The notes under the pieces: generated by a model
The model's input: the letters and a program-made list of their open reading frames with translations, nothing else
What the model was told of the DNA's origin: nothing
The model's database searches: none
Assembly (NCBI GenBank): GCA_947468255.1
Contig: CANIMM010000232.1
Coordinates: 1-5,136, forward strand
Direction: 5' to 3'
Length of the DNA: 5,136 bases
Source of the DNA: Chitinophagaceae bacterium
GTDB lineage: Bacteria > Bacteroidota > Bacteroidia > Chitinophagales > Chitinophagaceae
Shown here: in pieces, positions 1 to 5,136 of the stretch
Position numbering within the stretch: position 1 is the first letter of the stretch
Layout: every line of letters starts with the position of its first letter
Made by a program: the position numbers and the translations under genes

Positions 1-937
1 CCCCTAAAGGTGTTGAAGTGCCATGTACATTGATATAATCAATATCTTCTGGTTTCATTGCTGCATCTTTTAGGGCTGTATGCATTACATTTTGAGCACC
101 AAGTCCCTCTGGATGAGGAGCGGTAATATGGTGAGCATCTGCTGAAGCGCCGCCACCTGCAATTTCGCAATATATTTTAGCACCGCGTGCAAGCGCATGA
201 TCCAAGCTTTCCAAAATAAGGGCACCGGCACCTTCGCCTACCACAAACCCGTCGCGGTCCTTATCAAAAGGCCGACTAGCTGTTGCAGGATCATCATTTC
301 TTTCGCTTAAAGCCTTCATAGCATTAAAACCACCTACCCCAGCAATACTAATTACAGCTTCACTTCCCCCCGTGAGAATGATATCTGCCCTGCCCAACCG
401 AATGTTATCAAAGGCGTCAATAATCGCATTGGTAGAAGAAGCGCAGGCGCTAACTACTGCATAGTTGGGTCCCCTAAAACCATGACGGATTGATATTTGC
501 CCTGCGGCAATATCAAGGATCATTTTGGGAATAAAGAAAGGATTAAACCGTGGAGTACCATCACCGGAAGCAAAGTTGAGCACTTCTTCCTGAAAAGTAA
601 TTAAACCGCCAATTCCACTCGCAAATATTACACCTACCCTGTCAACATTTACATTATCCTTATTAATGCCTGCATCTTTTACTGCTTCATCGCTGGCTAT
701 TAGGGCAAACTGGGTAAATCGATCAATTTTGCGGGCTTCTTTTCGGTCTAGGTAATGGGTGGCATCGAAATCTTTAACCTCGCAGGCAAATCTGGTCTTA
801 AATTTAGAGGCATCGAATTGTTTAATATAATCACAGCCATTAACCCCATCAGATAAAGCCTGCCAATATTCAGCAACGGTTTTTCCTAATGGAGTAAGGG
901 CTCCCAATCCGGTTACAACTACTCTCTTTAAATCCAT
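1..937 (-). CDS. fabF: 3-oxoacyl-ACP synthase II (KAS II), C-terminus cut by window edge
   Basis: Condenses malonyl-ACP with an acyl-ACP, extending the chain by two carbons in type II fatty acid synthesis in the cytoplasm. The reading frame starts at the ATG at 937-935 (MDLKRVVVTGLGALTPLG, the usual KAS II N-terminus) and runs 312 codons off the left edge; the family is about 415 residues, so roughly 100 are missing. The thiolase-fold nucleophile is Cys165 in VSACASSTNA, and the first catalytic histidine is His305 in NVHGTSTPLG. The conserved Lys and second His of the Cys-His-His set lie beyond the edge. GGSEA and FDKDRDGFVVGEGAG are also family hallmarks. It begins 33 bases after acpP ends on the same strand, so the two are very probably co-transcribed; in many Bacteroidota rnc follows, but that would be outside the window. 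FabF rather than FabB is inferred from overall resemblance and the acpP neighbour. Confidence 0.96.
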   Translation of the reverse strand, partial: MDLKRVVVTGLGALTPLGKTVAEYWQALSDGVNGCDYIKQFDASKFKTRFACEVKDFDATHYLDRKEARKIDRFTQFALIASDEAVKDAGINKDNVNVDRVGVIFASGIGGLITFQEEVLNFASGDGTPRFNPFFIPKMILDIAAGQISIRHGFRGPNYAVVSACASSTNAIIDAFDNIRLGRADIILTGGSEAVISIAGVGGFNAMKALSERNDDPATASRPFDKDRDGFVVGEGAGALILESLDHALARGAKIYCEIAGGGASADAHHITAPHPEGLGAQNVMHTALKDAAMKPEDIDYINVHGTSTPLG

Positions 938-970
938 AAAATTTGCCTGCGATGATTAAAACAGAGATGA

Positions 971-1207
971 CTACTTAGCGTGCTCTTCAAGATAAGTAAC
1001 AGCCTGACCAACAGTGGTAATGGTTTCAGCTTGCTCATCTGGAATAGAAATGTTGAATTCCTTTTCAAATTCCATAATTAGTTCTACGGTGTCCAAGCTA
1101 TCGGCACCTAAATCATTAGTAAAAGAAGCTTCCGGGGTAACCTCGGCTTCATCTACACCTAATTTGTCAACAATTATTTTCTTTACTCTTGTTGCAATGT
1201 CTGACAT
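971..1207 (-). CDS. acpP: Acyl carrier protein
   Basis: Small acidic cytoplasmic protein that carries acyl intermediates as thioesters on a 4'-phosphopantetheine arm, serving fatty acid, phospholipid and lipid A synthesis. It is 78 residues, the normal length. The attachment site is Ser37 in the signature GADSLDTVELIM, preceding the acidic recognition helix II that binds partner enzymes; the C-terminus has the usual TVGQAVTYLEEH helix. The ATG at 1207-1205 is the only sensible start (MSDIATRVKKII), and no Shine-Dalgarno sequence precedes it, as is normal in Bacteroidota. fabF follows after 33 bases and is its direct user; lpxD, at the other end of the window, also uses acyl-ACP as donor. A promoter with both -33 and -7 elements lies about 30-55 bases upstream. 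Identification is secure. Confidence 0.98.
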   Translation of the reverse strand: MSDIATRVKKIIVDKLGVDEAEVTPEASFTNDLGADSLDTVELIMEFEKEFNISIPDEQAETITTVGQAVTYLEEHAK

Positions 1208-1233
1208 AATTATAATATTTAGTTAATCAGGTG

Positions 1234-1263
1234 CAAAAATATACTTTTTGAGATAAATACAAA
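1234..1263 (-). promoter_or_regulatory. Probable acpP-fabF promoter, Bacteroidota sigma type
   Basis: On the minus strand TATTTTTG (1241-1234) matches the Bacteroidota -7 consensus TAnnTTTG exactly. TTTG (1263-1260), 18 bases upstream, fits the -33 element, and the spacing is within the range described for this phylum. It predicts transcription starting near 1230 and a leader of a little over 20 bases before the acpP ATG at 1207. This is a motif match only, but it is well placed and supports acpP as the first gene of its operon. Confidence 0.55.
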
Positions 1264-1589
1264 GAAATATAAGTTTTAATAAAATTTATTCTACCATCCT
1301 TCTTCAAACAGGGTGCACAAAACAGCAATTTGCAGTCAGTAATTTAAAATATTTACATAATTAGAAGCTCAAAACTTATTTTTTTTAATACGTTATTTTT
1401 ATCAAAAACTCAGCCTAAAACTAAAAATATGTATTATAATTTATATATGTAAATCCCTAACTAAGCAAAAAATAGTAGCCGTTACTATAAAAACAATCGG
1501 AGCAAAAAAAATGAAAAATGGGAAGGGGTTTTTATATTCAGTGCCACTTCACACATACATTTAAAAGAAAGATTTCGCTATATTGTGAC
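1264..1589. other. AT-rich noncoding region between acpP and the GNAT gene
   Basis: This divergent intergenic region is very AT-rich, with A and T runs around 1378-1400 and an A8 run near 1504-1511, and it holds no convincing gene. Two short upstream ATGs occur: one at 1511 opens a 17-codon frame, and one at 1518 is in frame with the GNAT gene, but the peptides they encode resemble no protein family. The promoter of the GNAT gene should lie here. I see only one-mismatch -7 candidates such as TACATTTA (1556-1563), none with a partner TTG at the right distance, so I do not call one. No terminator-like GC stem, tRNA or riboswitch was recognised. Confidence 0.6.
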
Positions 1590-2021
1590 ATGGGCTTAAA
1601 ACAAATAGATCATGGAAGCAAGGAATACCAACAAATGGTTACACTTCGTTTTGAAATAATGCGAAAGCCGCTAGGTCTATCATTTTCACCAGAAGAATTG
1701 GCAAAGGAAAAAAATGACATTTTGATTGGTGCATTTGACGAGGATGAAATGACAGGATGCTGTATCCTAACTGATATTAGTAGCGGCAGCGTGAAACTCC
1801 GCCAAATGGCAGTGCTAAAAAACATGCAAGGAAAAGGAATCGGAGAAACGATCATCCAATTTGCAGAAAATATTGCCCGGGACAAAGGCTACAAAACTTT
1901 AACGATGCATGCCCGTGATACCGCTATTGGATTTTATGAAAAATACGGCTACAAAGTAGAAGGAGCAGGGTTTTTAGAAATCAATATACCCCATCATATT
2001 ATGAAAAAAAAATTACGATAA
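1590..2021 (+). CDS. GNAT family N-acetyltransferase
   Basis: Predicted to transfer an acetyl group from acetyl-CoA to an amine; the substrate is unknown. I start it at the ATG at 1590, giving 143 residues that begin MGLKQIDHGSKEYQQM, because an N-terminal strand directly preceding the helix is normal for compact GNAT proteins. An upstream ATG at 1518 would add 24 residues (MGRGFYIQCHFTHTFKRKIS and four more) that look like noncoding sequence. GNAT motif A is visible: a beta strand KLRQMAVLKNMQ and then the acetyl-CoA pyrophosphate-binding loop QGKGIG (residues 80-85). Motif B follows as ARDTAIGFYEKYGYK (about 108-122), where the Tyr in FYEKYGY is the usual general-acid position. The gene stands alone and converges with the YcxB-like gene after 46 bases. 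It ends in a lysine-rich stretch coded by an A9 run. The fold is confident; the substrate cannot be inferred from context. Confidence 0.87.
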   Translation: MGLKQIDHGSKEYQQMVTLRFEIMRKPLGLSFSPEELAKEKNDILIGAFDEDEMTGCCILTDISSGSVKLRQMAVLKNMQGKGIGETIIQFAENIARDKGYKTLTMHARDTAIGFYEKYGYKVEGAGFLEINIPHHIMKKKLR

Positions 2022-2036
2022 GTTTGTAGGCAACCC

Positions 2037-2057
2037 AACTTGATATTGCAGCAAGTT
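2037..2057. terminator. Weak hairpin between convergent genes
   Basis: AACTTG (2037-2042) and CAAGTT (2052-2057) form a perfect 6-bp inverted repeat around a 9-base loop, inside the 46-base gap between the two convergent stop codons. On the plus strand it is followed within about 15 bases by T-rich sequence (2066-2085), so it could help end the GNAT transcript. The stem is short and poor in GC and the T run is not adjacent, so it may be chance. Confidence 0.3.
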
Positions 2058-2067
2058 AAAAGATTGT

Positions 2068-2544
2068 TTACTTTTTAATTTTTTCGGCCAATACTTTTCT
2101 TGCCATGGGAATCTCCTGTTCCAAAAAAGCTTCTTTTGGAACGATGAAGAAAGATCTTGAATCAAAATATAAATGAAAAAAATGCGGACTTTCCATTGTA
2201 GCCGTAAATTCTTTCCATAACCAGCTTCGGCTCCCTTTCTCATTTTCAATAGTAAATTCGTCCTTGCCGAAAGTTGCCTTCAAACGCTGCTGAAAAGTAC
2301 TCGACATTTTATAAATGGTTAAGGGTAATAAAAACCAAAATGCCAGCATCAACGCAAACCATAAAACAGAACTCACTAAAAAAGCCATGGGTGAAACCTT
2401 TTTTAAAAAGAACAATCCTGCGGCAATGATGGAAAATACATTTACCAAAATGATCATTACCTTAATTTCCGGCCGGCTAATAAAATGATAGCGCAGCGCT
2501 TGGATTACTTTACCTTTATTGTAATTAAAAAATTGGGAAGTCAT
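2068..2544 (-). CDS. YcxB-like two-helix membrane protein
   Basis: A 158-residue protein of unknown function. Residues 1-27 form a polar N-terminus (MTSQFFNYNKGKVIQALRYH, then FISRPEIK). Two hydrophobic helices follow at about 28-48 and 52-78, separated by a very short KKVSP turn, so both ends should face the same side of the inner membrane. Residues 80-158 are soluble. The pattern there (TFGKDEFTIENEKGSRSWLWKEF, then HFFHLYFDSRSFFIVPKEAF) resembles the C-terminal domain of the YcxB-like family, in which a Trp-containing strand precedes an F-IVPK-AF segment. The ATG at 2544 is the first start in the frame, and the N-terminal segment looks like that of Bacteroidota relatives. A perfect TAnnTTTG box ends only four bases before this ATG. 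It is transcribed alone, convergent with the GNAT gene and divergent from the acyltransferase. The family match is from memory of its pattern and is moderate; no reaction can be assigned. Confidence 0.72.
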   Translation of the reverse strand: MTSQFFNYNKGKVIQALRYHFISRPEIKVMIILVNVFSIIAAGLFFLKKVSPMAFLVSSVLWFALMLAFWFLLPLTIYKMSSTFQQRLKATFGKDEFTIENEKGSRSWLWKEFTATMESPHFFHLYFDSRSFFIVPKEAFLEQEIPMARKVLAEKIKK

Positions 2545-2548
2545 AGCG

Positions 2549-2556
2549 CAAATATA
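2549..2556 (-). promoter_or_regulatory. -7 promoter element of the YcxB-like gene
   Basis: Read on the minus strand, TATATTTG matches the Bacteroidota -7 consensus TAnnTTTG at every fixed base. Only CGCT separates it from the ATG at 2544, so transcription should start at or within a couple of bases of the start codon, giving a leaderless or nearly leaderless mRNA. No TTG is found at the usual -33 distance; the closest, in AATTGGC, is 25 bases away. That gap region instead contains an inverted repeat. Confidence 0.45.
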
Positions 2557-2563
2557 CTCAATA

Positions 2564-2591
2564 GCTGAAAATGAACATAGCCAATTTCAGC
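2564..2591. repeat. 7-bp inverted repeat upstream of the YcxB-like promoter
   Basis: GCTGAAA (2564-2570) and TTTCAGC (2585-2591) are perfect reverse complements. After one A-A mismatch two more pairs (TG with CA) extend the stem to an 8-base loop. The repeat covers the place where the -33 element of the minus-strand promoter should be, so it could be an operator or activator site; it could equally be a transcribed hairpin from another start. A further direct copy of GCTGAAA occurs at 2644-2650, and AGCCAAT occurs at both 2579-2585 and 2632-2638. Confidence 0.4.
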
Positions 2592-2661
2592 CAGTAAGCT
2601 ACCTATTGCATTCTATCGGAAATTGTGATAAAGCCAATGATGCGCTGAAAAATTAGCAAAG

Positions 2662-2718
2662 CCCCTCATTGACAGGTTTTTTTAGCGTTCCTGGCCAATA
2701 TGCTCGAGTTCCGAGGGG
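2662..2718. repeat. Nested GC-rich inverted repeats in the divergent intergenic region
   Basis: CCCCTC (2662-2667) pairs with GAGGGG (2713-2718), and inside it CAGG (2673-2676) pairs with CCTG (2690-2693) around a T-rich 13-base loop. These are the most GC-rich bases of an otherwise AT-rich region, and an A7 run follows at 2721-2727. The arms are far apart with unpaired bases between, so the structure is weak. It does not look like a standard terminator for either neighbour, since neither gene runs into it. Its role is unknown. Confidence 0.25.
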
Positions 2719-2761
2719 ATAAAAAAATGATGAATTAAAAATTTAAATACCGCAAATAATT

Positions 2762-2769
2762 TATTTTCG
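2762..2769 (+). promoter_or_regulatory. Candidate -7 element for the acyltransferase gene
   Basis: TATTTTCG differs from the Bacteroidota consensus TAnnTTTG at one fixed base. Its position would start transcription near 2773 and leave a leader of about 20 bases before the TTG start at 2795, similar to the layout of acpP. No convincing -33 TTG lies upstream, so this is tentative. Confidence 0.28.
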
Positions 2770-2794
2770 TATAATTAAAATAACCACTCCTTAC

Positions 2795-3667
2795 TTGCCA
2801 GCAATTATCTATTACCTATCCTTTCCTTTTATTTATCTATTATCTTTATTGCCATTCCGTTTACTCTACTTATTATCGGACTTGCTTTACCTGGTATTGT
2901 TTTATATAATCGGCTACCGCAAAAAGGTGATTCTTGCTAATTTAACAAACGCATTTCCAGAGAAAACGGCCGACGAAATCAATGTCCTTCACAAGGAATT
3001 TTTTCGATATTTCTGTGACCTACTACTGGAAACATTTAAAACCCTTACGATTAGCCGAAAAAAAATGCTAACCCATTGCAGTTTGGACCCTTCAGCGAAG
3101 CTCCTTTTTAAACAGCTGGCAGCGCAAAATAAAAGTATCATCATTGTAATGGGGCACAAAGGCAATTGGGAATGGGGGGGCAACACATTCAGCCTAAGCT
3201 GTGAACACCAGTTGTATGTGATTTATCATCCCTTGGAAAATAAATATTTTAACTCCTTAATTTGCCGCATGAGGGAAAGGTTTGGCACTAGGCTCATCCC
3301 TATGAAAGACACTTTCAGAGAAATGGTAAAAAACAAACCTTCTTTAACAGCCACTGCATTCATCGCCGACCAATCTCCCAATCCTGCAAAGGCCCATTGG
3401 ATGAATTTTTTGAACCAAGACACTGCAGTATTTACCGGTACGGAGAAAATAGCACAAAAGCTCCAATATCCCATTGTTTTTGTATCTGTTAAAAAATTGG
3501 CAAGGGGTTATTACACCCTGCTAGCCGAATGTTTACAAAATCCCCCCCATAATAATAAAGAAGGGGAAATCACTGAAAAACACACCAAAAAGCTGGAAAA
3601 AGACATTATTGAACAACCCGAAACCTGGCTTTGGACACATAAAAGATGGAAACATCAGCGGATGTAA
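2795..3667 (+). CDS. LpxL/HtrB-type lysophospholipid acyltransferase
   Basis: Predicted inner-membrane enzyme that moves an acyl chain onto a lipid hydroxyl, in the family of the late lipid A acyltransferases LpxL and LpxM; in Bacteroidota the true acceptor may be lipid A or another membrane lipid. The 290 residues match the family length. Residues 4-40 are hydrophobic and include the typical PFRLLYLLSDLLYLVLFYIIGYRKKV anchor pattern. The HX4E active-site motif is H121-KGNW-E126, Arg159 and Arg161 follow in RMRERFG, DQSP is at 192-195, and the C-terminal WLWTHKRWKH (278-287) is a family hallmark. No in-frame ATG precedes residue 91, so I use the TTG at 2795, which places the anchor where relatives have it; an upstream ATT at 2774 is the only nearby alternative. 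The gene holds G7 (3174-3180, at the active-site motif) and C7 (3542-3548) runs. The desaturase follows in the same frame after 39 bases, suggesting an operon. Confidence 0.88.
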   Translation: MPAIIYYLSFPFIYLLSLLPFRLLYLLSDLLYLVLFYIIGYRKKVILANLTNAFPEKTADEINVLHKEFFRYFCDLLLETFKTLTISRKKMLTHCSLDPSAKLLFKQLAAQNKSIIIVMGHKGNWEWGGNTFSLSCEHQLYVIYHPLENKYFNSLICRMRERFGTRLIPMKDTFREMVKNKPSLTATAFIADQSPNPAKAHWMNFLNQDTAVFTGTEKIAQKLQYPIVFVSVKKLARGYYTLLAECLQNPPHNNKEGEITEKHTKKLEKDIIEQPETWLWTHKRWKHQRM

Positions 3668-3706
3668 ACACTAAATAAAGTAACTTGCAAACTAAAAAAT
3701 CTAATA

Positions 3707-4684
3707 ATGCTCCTAGGGAAAGACCTAATATTAGCCACTAAACCTTTTGCAAAAGAAATAAGAGCCAGAAGTTGGTTTCATACCATTTCTACATTAACCC
3801 TATTAATTTTATCACTAGTGGGCACCCTATTGCTTCCGATACTAGCTTTGAAATTAGCTTGCAGTGTTTTTGCAGGTTTACTTTTGATCAGGGTGTTTAT
3901 CATTTATCATGATCACCAGCACCATTCCATTTTAACTAATTCCCCAGCTGCAGAAGTAATCATGACCATTGTTGGAATGTACATGCTCTCTCCTACCAGC
4001 ATCTGGAAGAGATCCCATGATCACCATCATAAGCACAACTCTAAATTATTCAGTGCAAGTATAGGATCTTATCCAATCGTTACTAGAAAAAAATACCAGG
4101 AGATGACAGGGACTCAGAAATTTACCTATCTCGCCATACGCCACCCGCTTACAATTTTGCTTGGCTATTTTTCCATGTTTATTCTTGGGATGTGTGTGCG
4201 GTCATTTGTAAGCAGCCCCCGCAAGCACTATGATTCGCTCATTGCATTGATATTGCATGTTACAGTGGCTTCGCTGCTATTTATTTTTATCGGATGGCAG
4301 GCTTGGTTTTTTATGTTTTTTTTACCCTTTTTCATATCTTTAGGAATGGGGGCTTATTTATTTTACGCCCAACACAATTTTCCTGGGGTAGAGTTTTATG
4401 AAAATAAAAATTGGGTATACGAAAAGGCGGCGCTTGAATCATCCAGCTATATGAAAATGCATCCCATCATGGAGTGGTTCACTGGTAATATTGGGTACCA
4501 TCATATTCATCACCTAAATTCAAAAATCCCTTTTTACCGTTTGCCCGAAGTAATGAAAAAAATCGCCGAGCTGCGAAACTGTAAAACCACTTCGCTTTCT
4601 CCCAAGGCGGTAAGCGAATGCTTCAAATTGAAAGTGTGGGACCAGGAAAGCAATCAAATGATTGGAGTAAGGGGCCTTCCCTAA
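3707..4684 (+). CDS. Membrane fatty acid desaturase (DesA/acyl-lipid type)
   Basis: Predicted di-iron inner-membrane enzyme that puts a cis double bond into an acyl chain using oxygen and electrons from a ferredoxin or similar donor. The 325 residues contain the three histidine boxes of the FA_desaturase family: H68-DHQ-H72-H73, H104-DH-H107-H108 (with extra His106 and His110), and H265-HI-H268-H269 in TGNIGYHHIHHLNSKIPFYR. FYAQHNFPG (219-227) is the usual extra motif ahead of box three. Hydrophobic segments at about 26-48, 49-67, 82-98, 147-165, 178-196 and 198-221 give the expected two hairpins, with all boxes on the cytoplasmic face. The region from SSYMK to box three resembles Delta12 and Bacillus Delta5 acyl-lipid desaturases, but position specificity cannot be read from the sequence. 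Box one lacks the common HDCGH form. The ATG at 3707 follows the acyltransferase by 39 bases and lpxD follows after 65, suggesting a shared transcript. Desaturation of phospholipid chains for membrane fluidity, particularly in the cold, is the likely role. Confidence 0.93.
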   Translation: MLLGKDLILATKPFAKEIRARSWFHTISTLTLLILSLVGTLLLPILALKLACSVFAGLLLIRVFIIYHDHQHHSILTNSPAAEVIMTIVGMYMLSPTSIWKRSHDHHHKHNSKLFSASIGSYPIVTRKKYQEMTGTQKFTYLAIRHPLTILLGYFSMFILGMCVRSFVSSPRKHYDSLIALILHVTVASLLFIFIGWQAWFFMFFLPFFISLGMGAYLFYAQHNFPGVEFYENKNWVYEKAALESSSYMKMHPIMEWFTGNIGYHHIHHLNSKIPFYRLPEVMKKIAELRNCKTTSLSPKAVSECFKLKVWDQESNQMIGVRGLP

Positions 4685-4749
4685 TTTGTCCGCACATTTT
4701 TTTAAAATCCTATGGCCGTAATAATTTTAACAACCACTAAAAAGAAACG

Positions 4750-5136
4750 ATGGAATTTACTGCCGCACAAATAGCTAGTCTCCTCAATGGTGTAATTGAA
4801 GGAGATGCCAATGTTACAATCTCCAAATTATCAAAAATTGAGGAAGGGGTTCCTGGATCTATTTCTTTTTTATCCAACCCTCATTATACGCAATACATTT
4901 ATGGCACCAATGCGTCTGTTGTAATTGTCAACCATTCACTCGTACTAACGGGTCCTGTCAGCGCAACTTTAATAAGGGTAGAAAATGCAGGAAGCGCTTT
5001 TGCCCAACTACTGGACATGTACAACCAAGTAAAATTGGATAAAAAAGGTATTTCAAAATTATCTTTTATCTCTGAGAGTGCTACAGTGGGAAACGATATC
5101 TATGCAGGTGAGTTTTCGTTTGTAGGCGAAAATGCA
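4750..5136 (+). CDS. lpxD: UDP-3-O-(3-hydroxyacyl)glucosamine N-acyltransferase, N-terminal part
   Basis: Third step of lipid A synthesis: it transfers a 3-hydroxyacyl chain from acyl-ACP to the 2-amino group of UDP-3-O-acyl-glucosamine in the cytoplasm. The first 129 codons are present, exactly to the window edge; the family is about 340 residues. The N-terminal uridine-binding domain is recognisable from MEFTAAQIASLLNG and SFLSNPHYTQYI. Phe40, Asn43 and Tyr46 have the spacing of the uracil-contacting Phe, Asn and Tyr known from Chlamydia LpxD. The left-handed beta-helix of hexapeptide repeats begins at about residue 107 (ISESATVGNDIYAG). The catalytic His lies beyond the edge. The purine-rich AAAGAAACG before the ATG is the closest thing to a ribosome site in the window. 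In Bacteroidota lpxC-fabZ and lpxA commonly follow, outside this window. Its acyl donor is loaded on the AcpP type of protein encoded at 971-1207. Confidence 0.95.
   Translation, partial: MEFTAAQIASLLNGVIEGDANVTISKLSKIEEGVPGSISFLSNPHYTQYIYGTNASVVIVNHSLVLTGPVSATLIRVENAGSAFAQLLDMYNQVKLDKKGISKLSFISESATVGNDIYAGEFSFVGENA

Noticed and set aside
1014..1226. 70-codon plus-strand open frame opposite acpP
   Set aside because: It lies fully antisense to a certain acpP gene, has low-complexity serine-rich composition and resembles no protein family.
1428..1450. AT-only palindromic words around TATAATTTATA
   Set aside because: In DNA this AT-rich, such dyads arise by chance, and they are not placed at a recognisable promoter.
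1518..1589. Upstream ATG extending the GNAT protein by 24 residues
   Set aside because: The added residues do not fit the GNAT N-terminal strand, while the ATG at 1590 gives a normal compact GNAT length; the longer form is possible but less likely.
1610..1885. 91-codon minus-strand open frame opposite the GNAT gene
   Set aside because: It is the antisense of the GNAT core motifs; its serine- and isoleucine-rich product matches nothing recognisable.
2013..2249. 78-codon minus-strand open frame overlapping the YcxB-like gene
   Set aside because: It lies in another frame of the same strand as a gene with clear membrane helices and family pattern, and its product looks like an out-of-frame translation.
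2989..3474. Two minus-strand open frames (2989-3186 and 3226-3474) inside the acyltransferase
   Set aside because: They are antisense to conserved motifs of a confident gene and show no protein family features.
4685..4749. Possible separate promoter or terminator before lpxD
   Set aside because: TAATTTTA near 4723 misses the G of the -7 consensus and has no partner at -33; no GC stem followed by T residues is present.

Overview
This is an ordinary chromosomal stretch from a member of the Bacteroidota (Cytophaga-Flavobacterium-Bacteroides group). Four things point there: the DNA is AT-rich; start codons lack Shine-Dalgarno sequences; two upstream regions carry the TAnnTTTG type of -7 box; and acpP is followed directly by a Bacteroidota-like fabF. 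An lpxD gene shows an outer membrane with lipid A. I cannot fix the genus.

Layout. On the minus strand at the left, acpP (971-1207) is followed by fabF (937 down to base 1, cut by the window edge); this is the fatty-acid synthesis pair, with a recognisable promoter at 1234-1263. An AT-rich noncoding stretch of about 380 bases separates it from a plus-strand GNAT acetyltransferase (1590-2021). That gene converges on a minus-strand two-helix membrane protein with a YcxB-like C-terminus (2068-2544). After a 250-base divergent intergenic region with several inverted repeats comes a plus-strand run: an LpxL/HtrB-type lysophospholipid acyltransferase (2795-3667, TTG start), a three-His-box membrane fatty acid desaturase (3707-4684), and the first 129 codons of lpxD (4750-5136, cut by the edge). 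Gaps of 39 and 65 bases fit one transcript.

How the genes work together. AcpP carries growing acyl chains and FabF elongates them. LpxD takes a 3-hydroxyacyl chain from acyl-ACP to build lipid A. The acyltransferase probably adds a further chain to lipid A or another membrane lipid, and the desaturase puts a double bond into lipid-bound or thioester-bound chains. The shared theme is making and tuning membrane acyl chains. The GNAT enzyme and the YcxB-like protein have no evident link to it.

I found no RNA gene, mobile element, CRISPR array or clearly novel system. The points most worth checking are the acyltransferase-desaturase-lpxD grouping, G7 and C7 runs inside the acyltransferase gene, a near-leaderless promoter in front of the YcxB-like gene, and a 7-base inverted repeat just upstream of that promoter.
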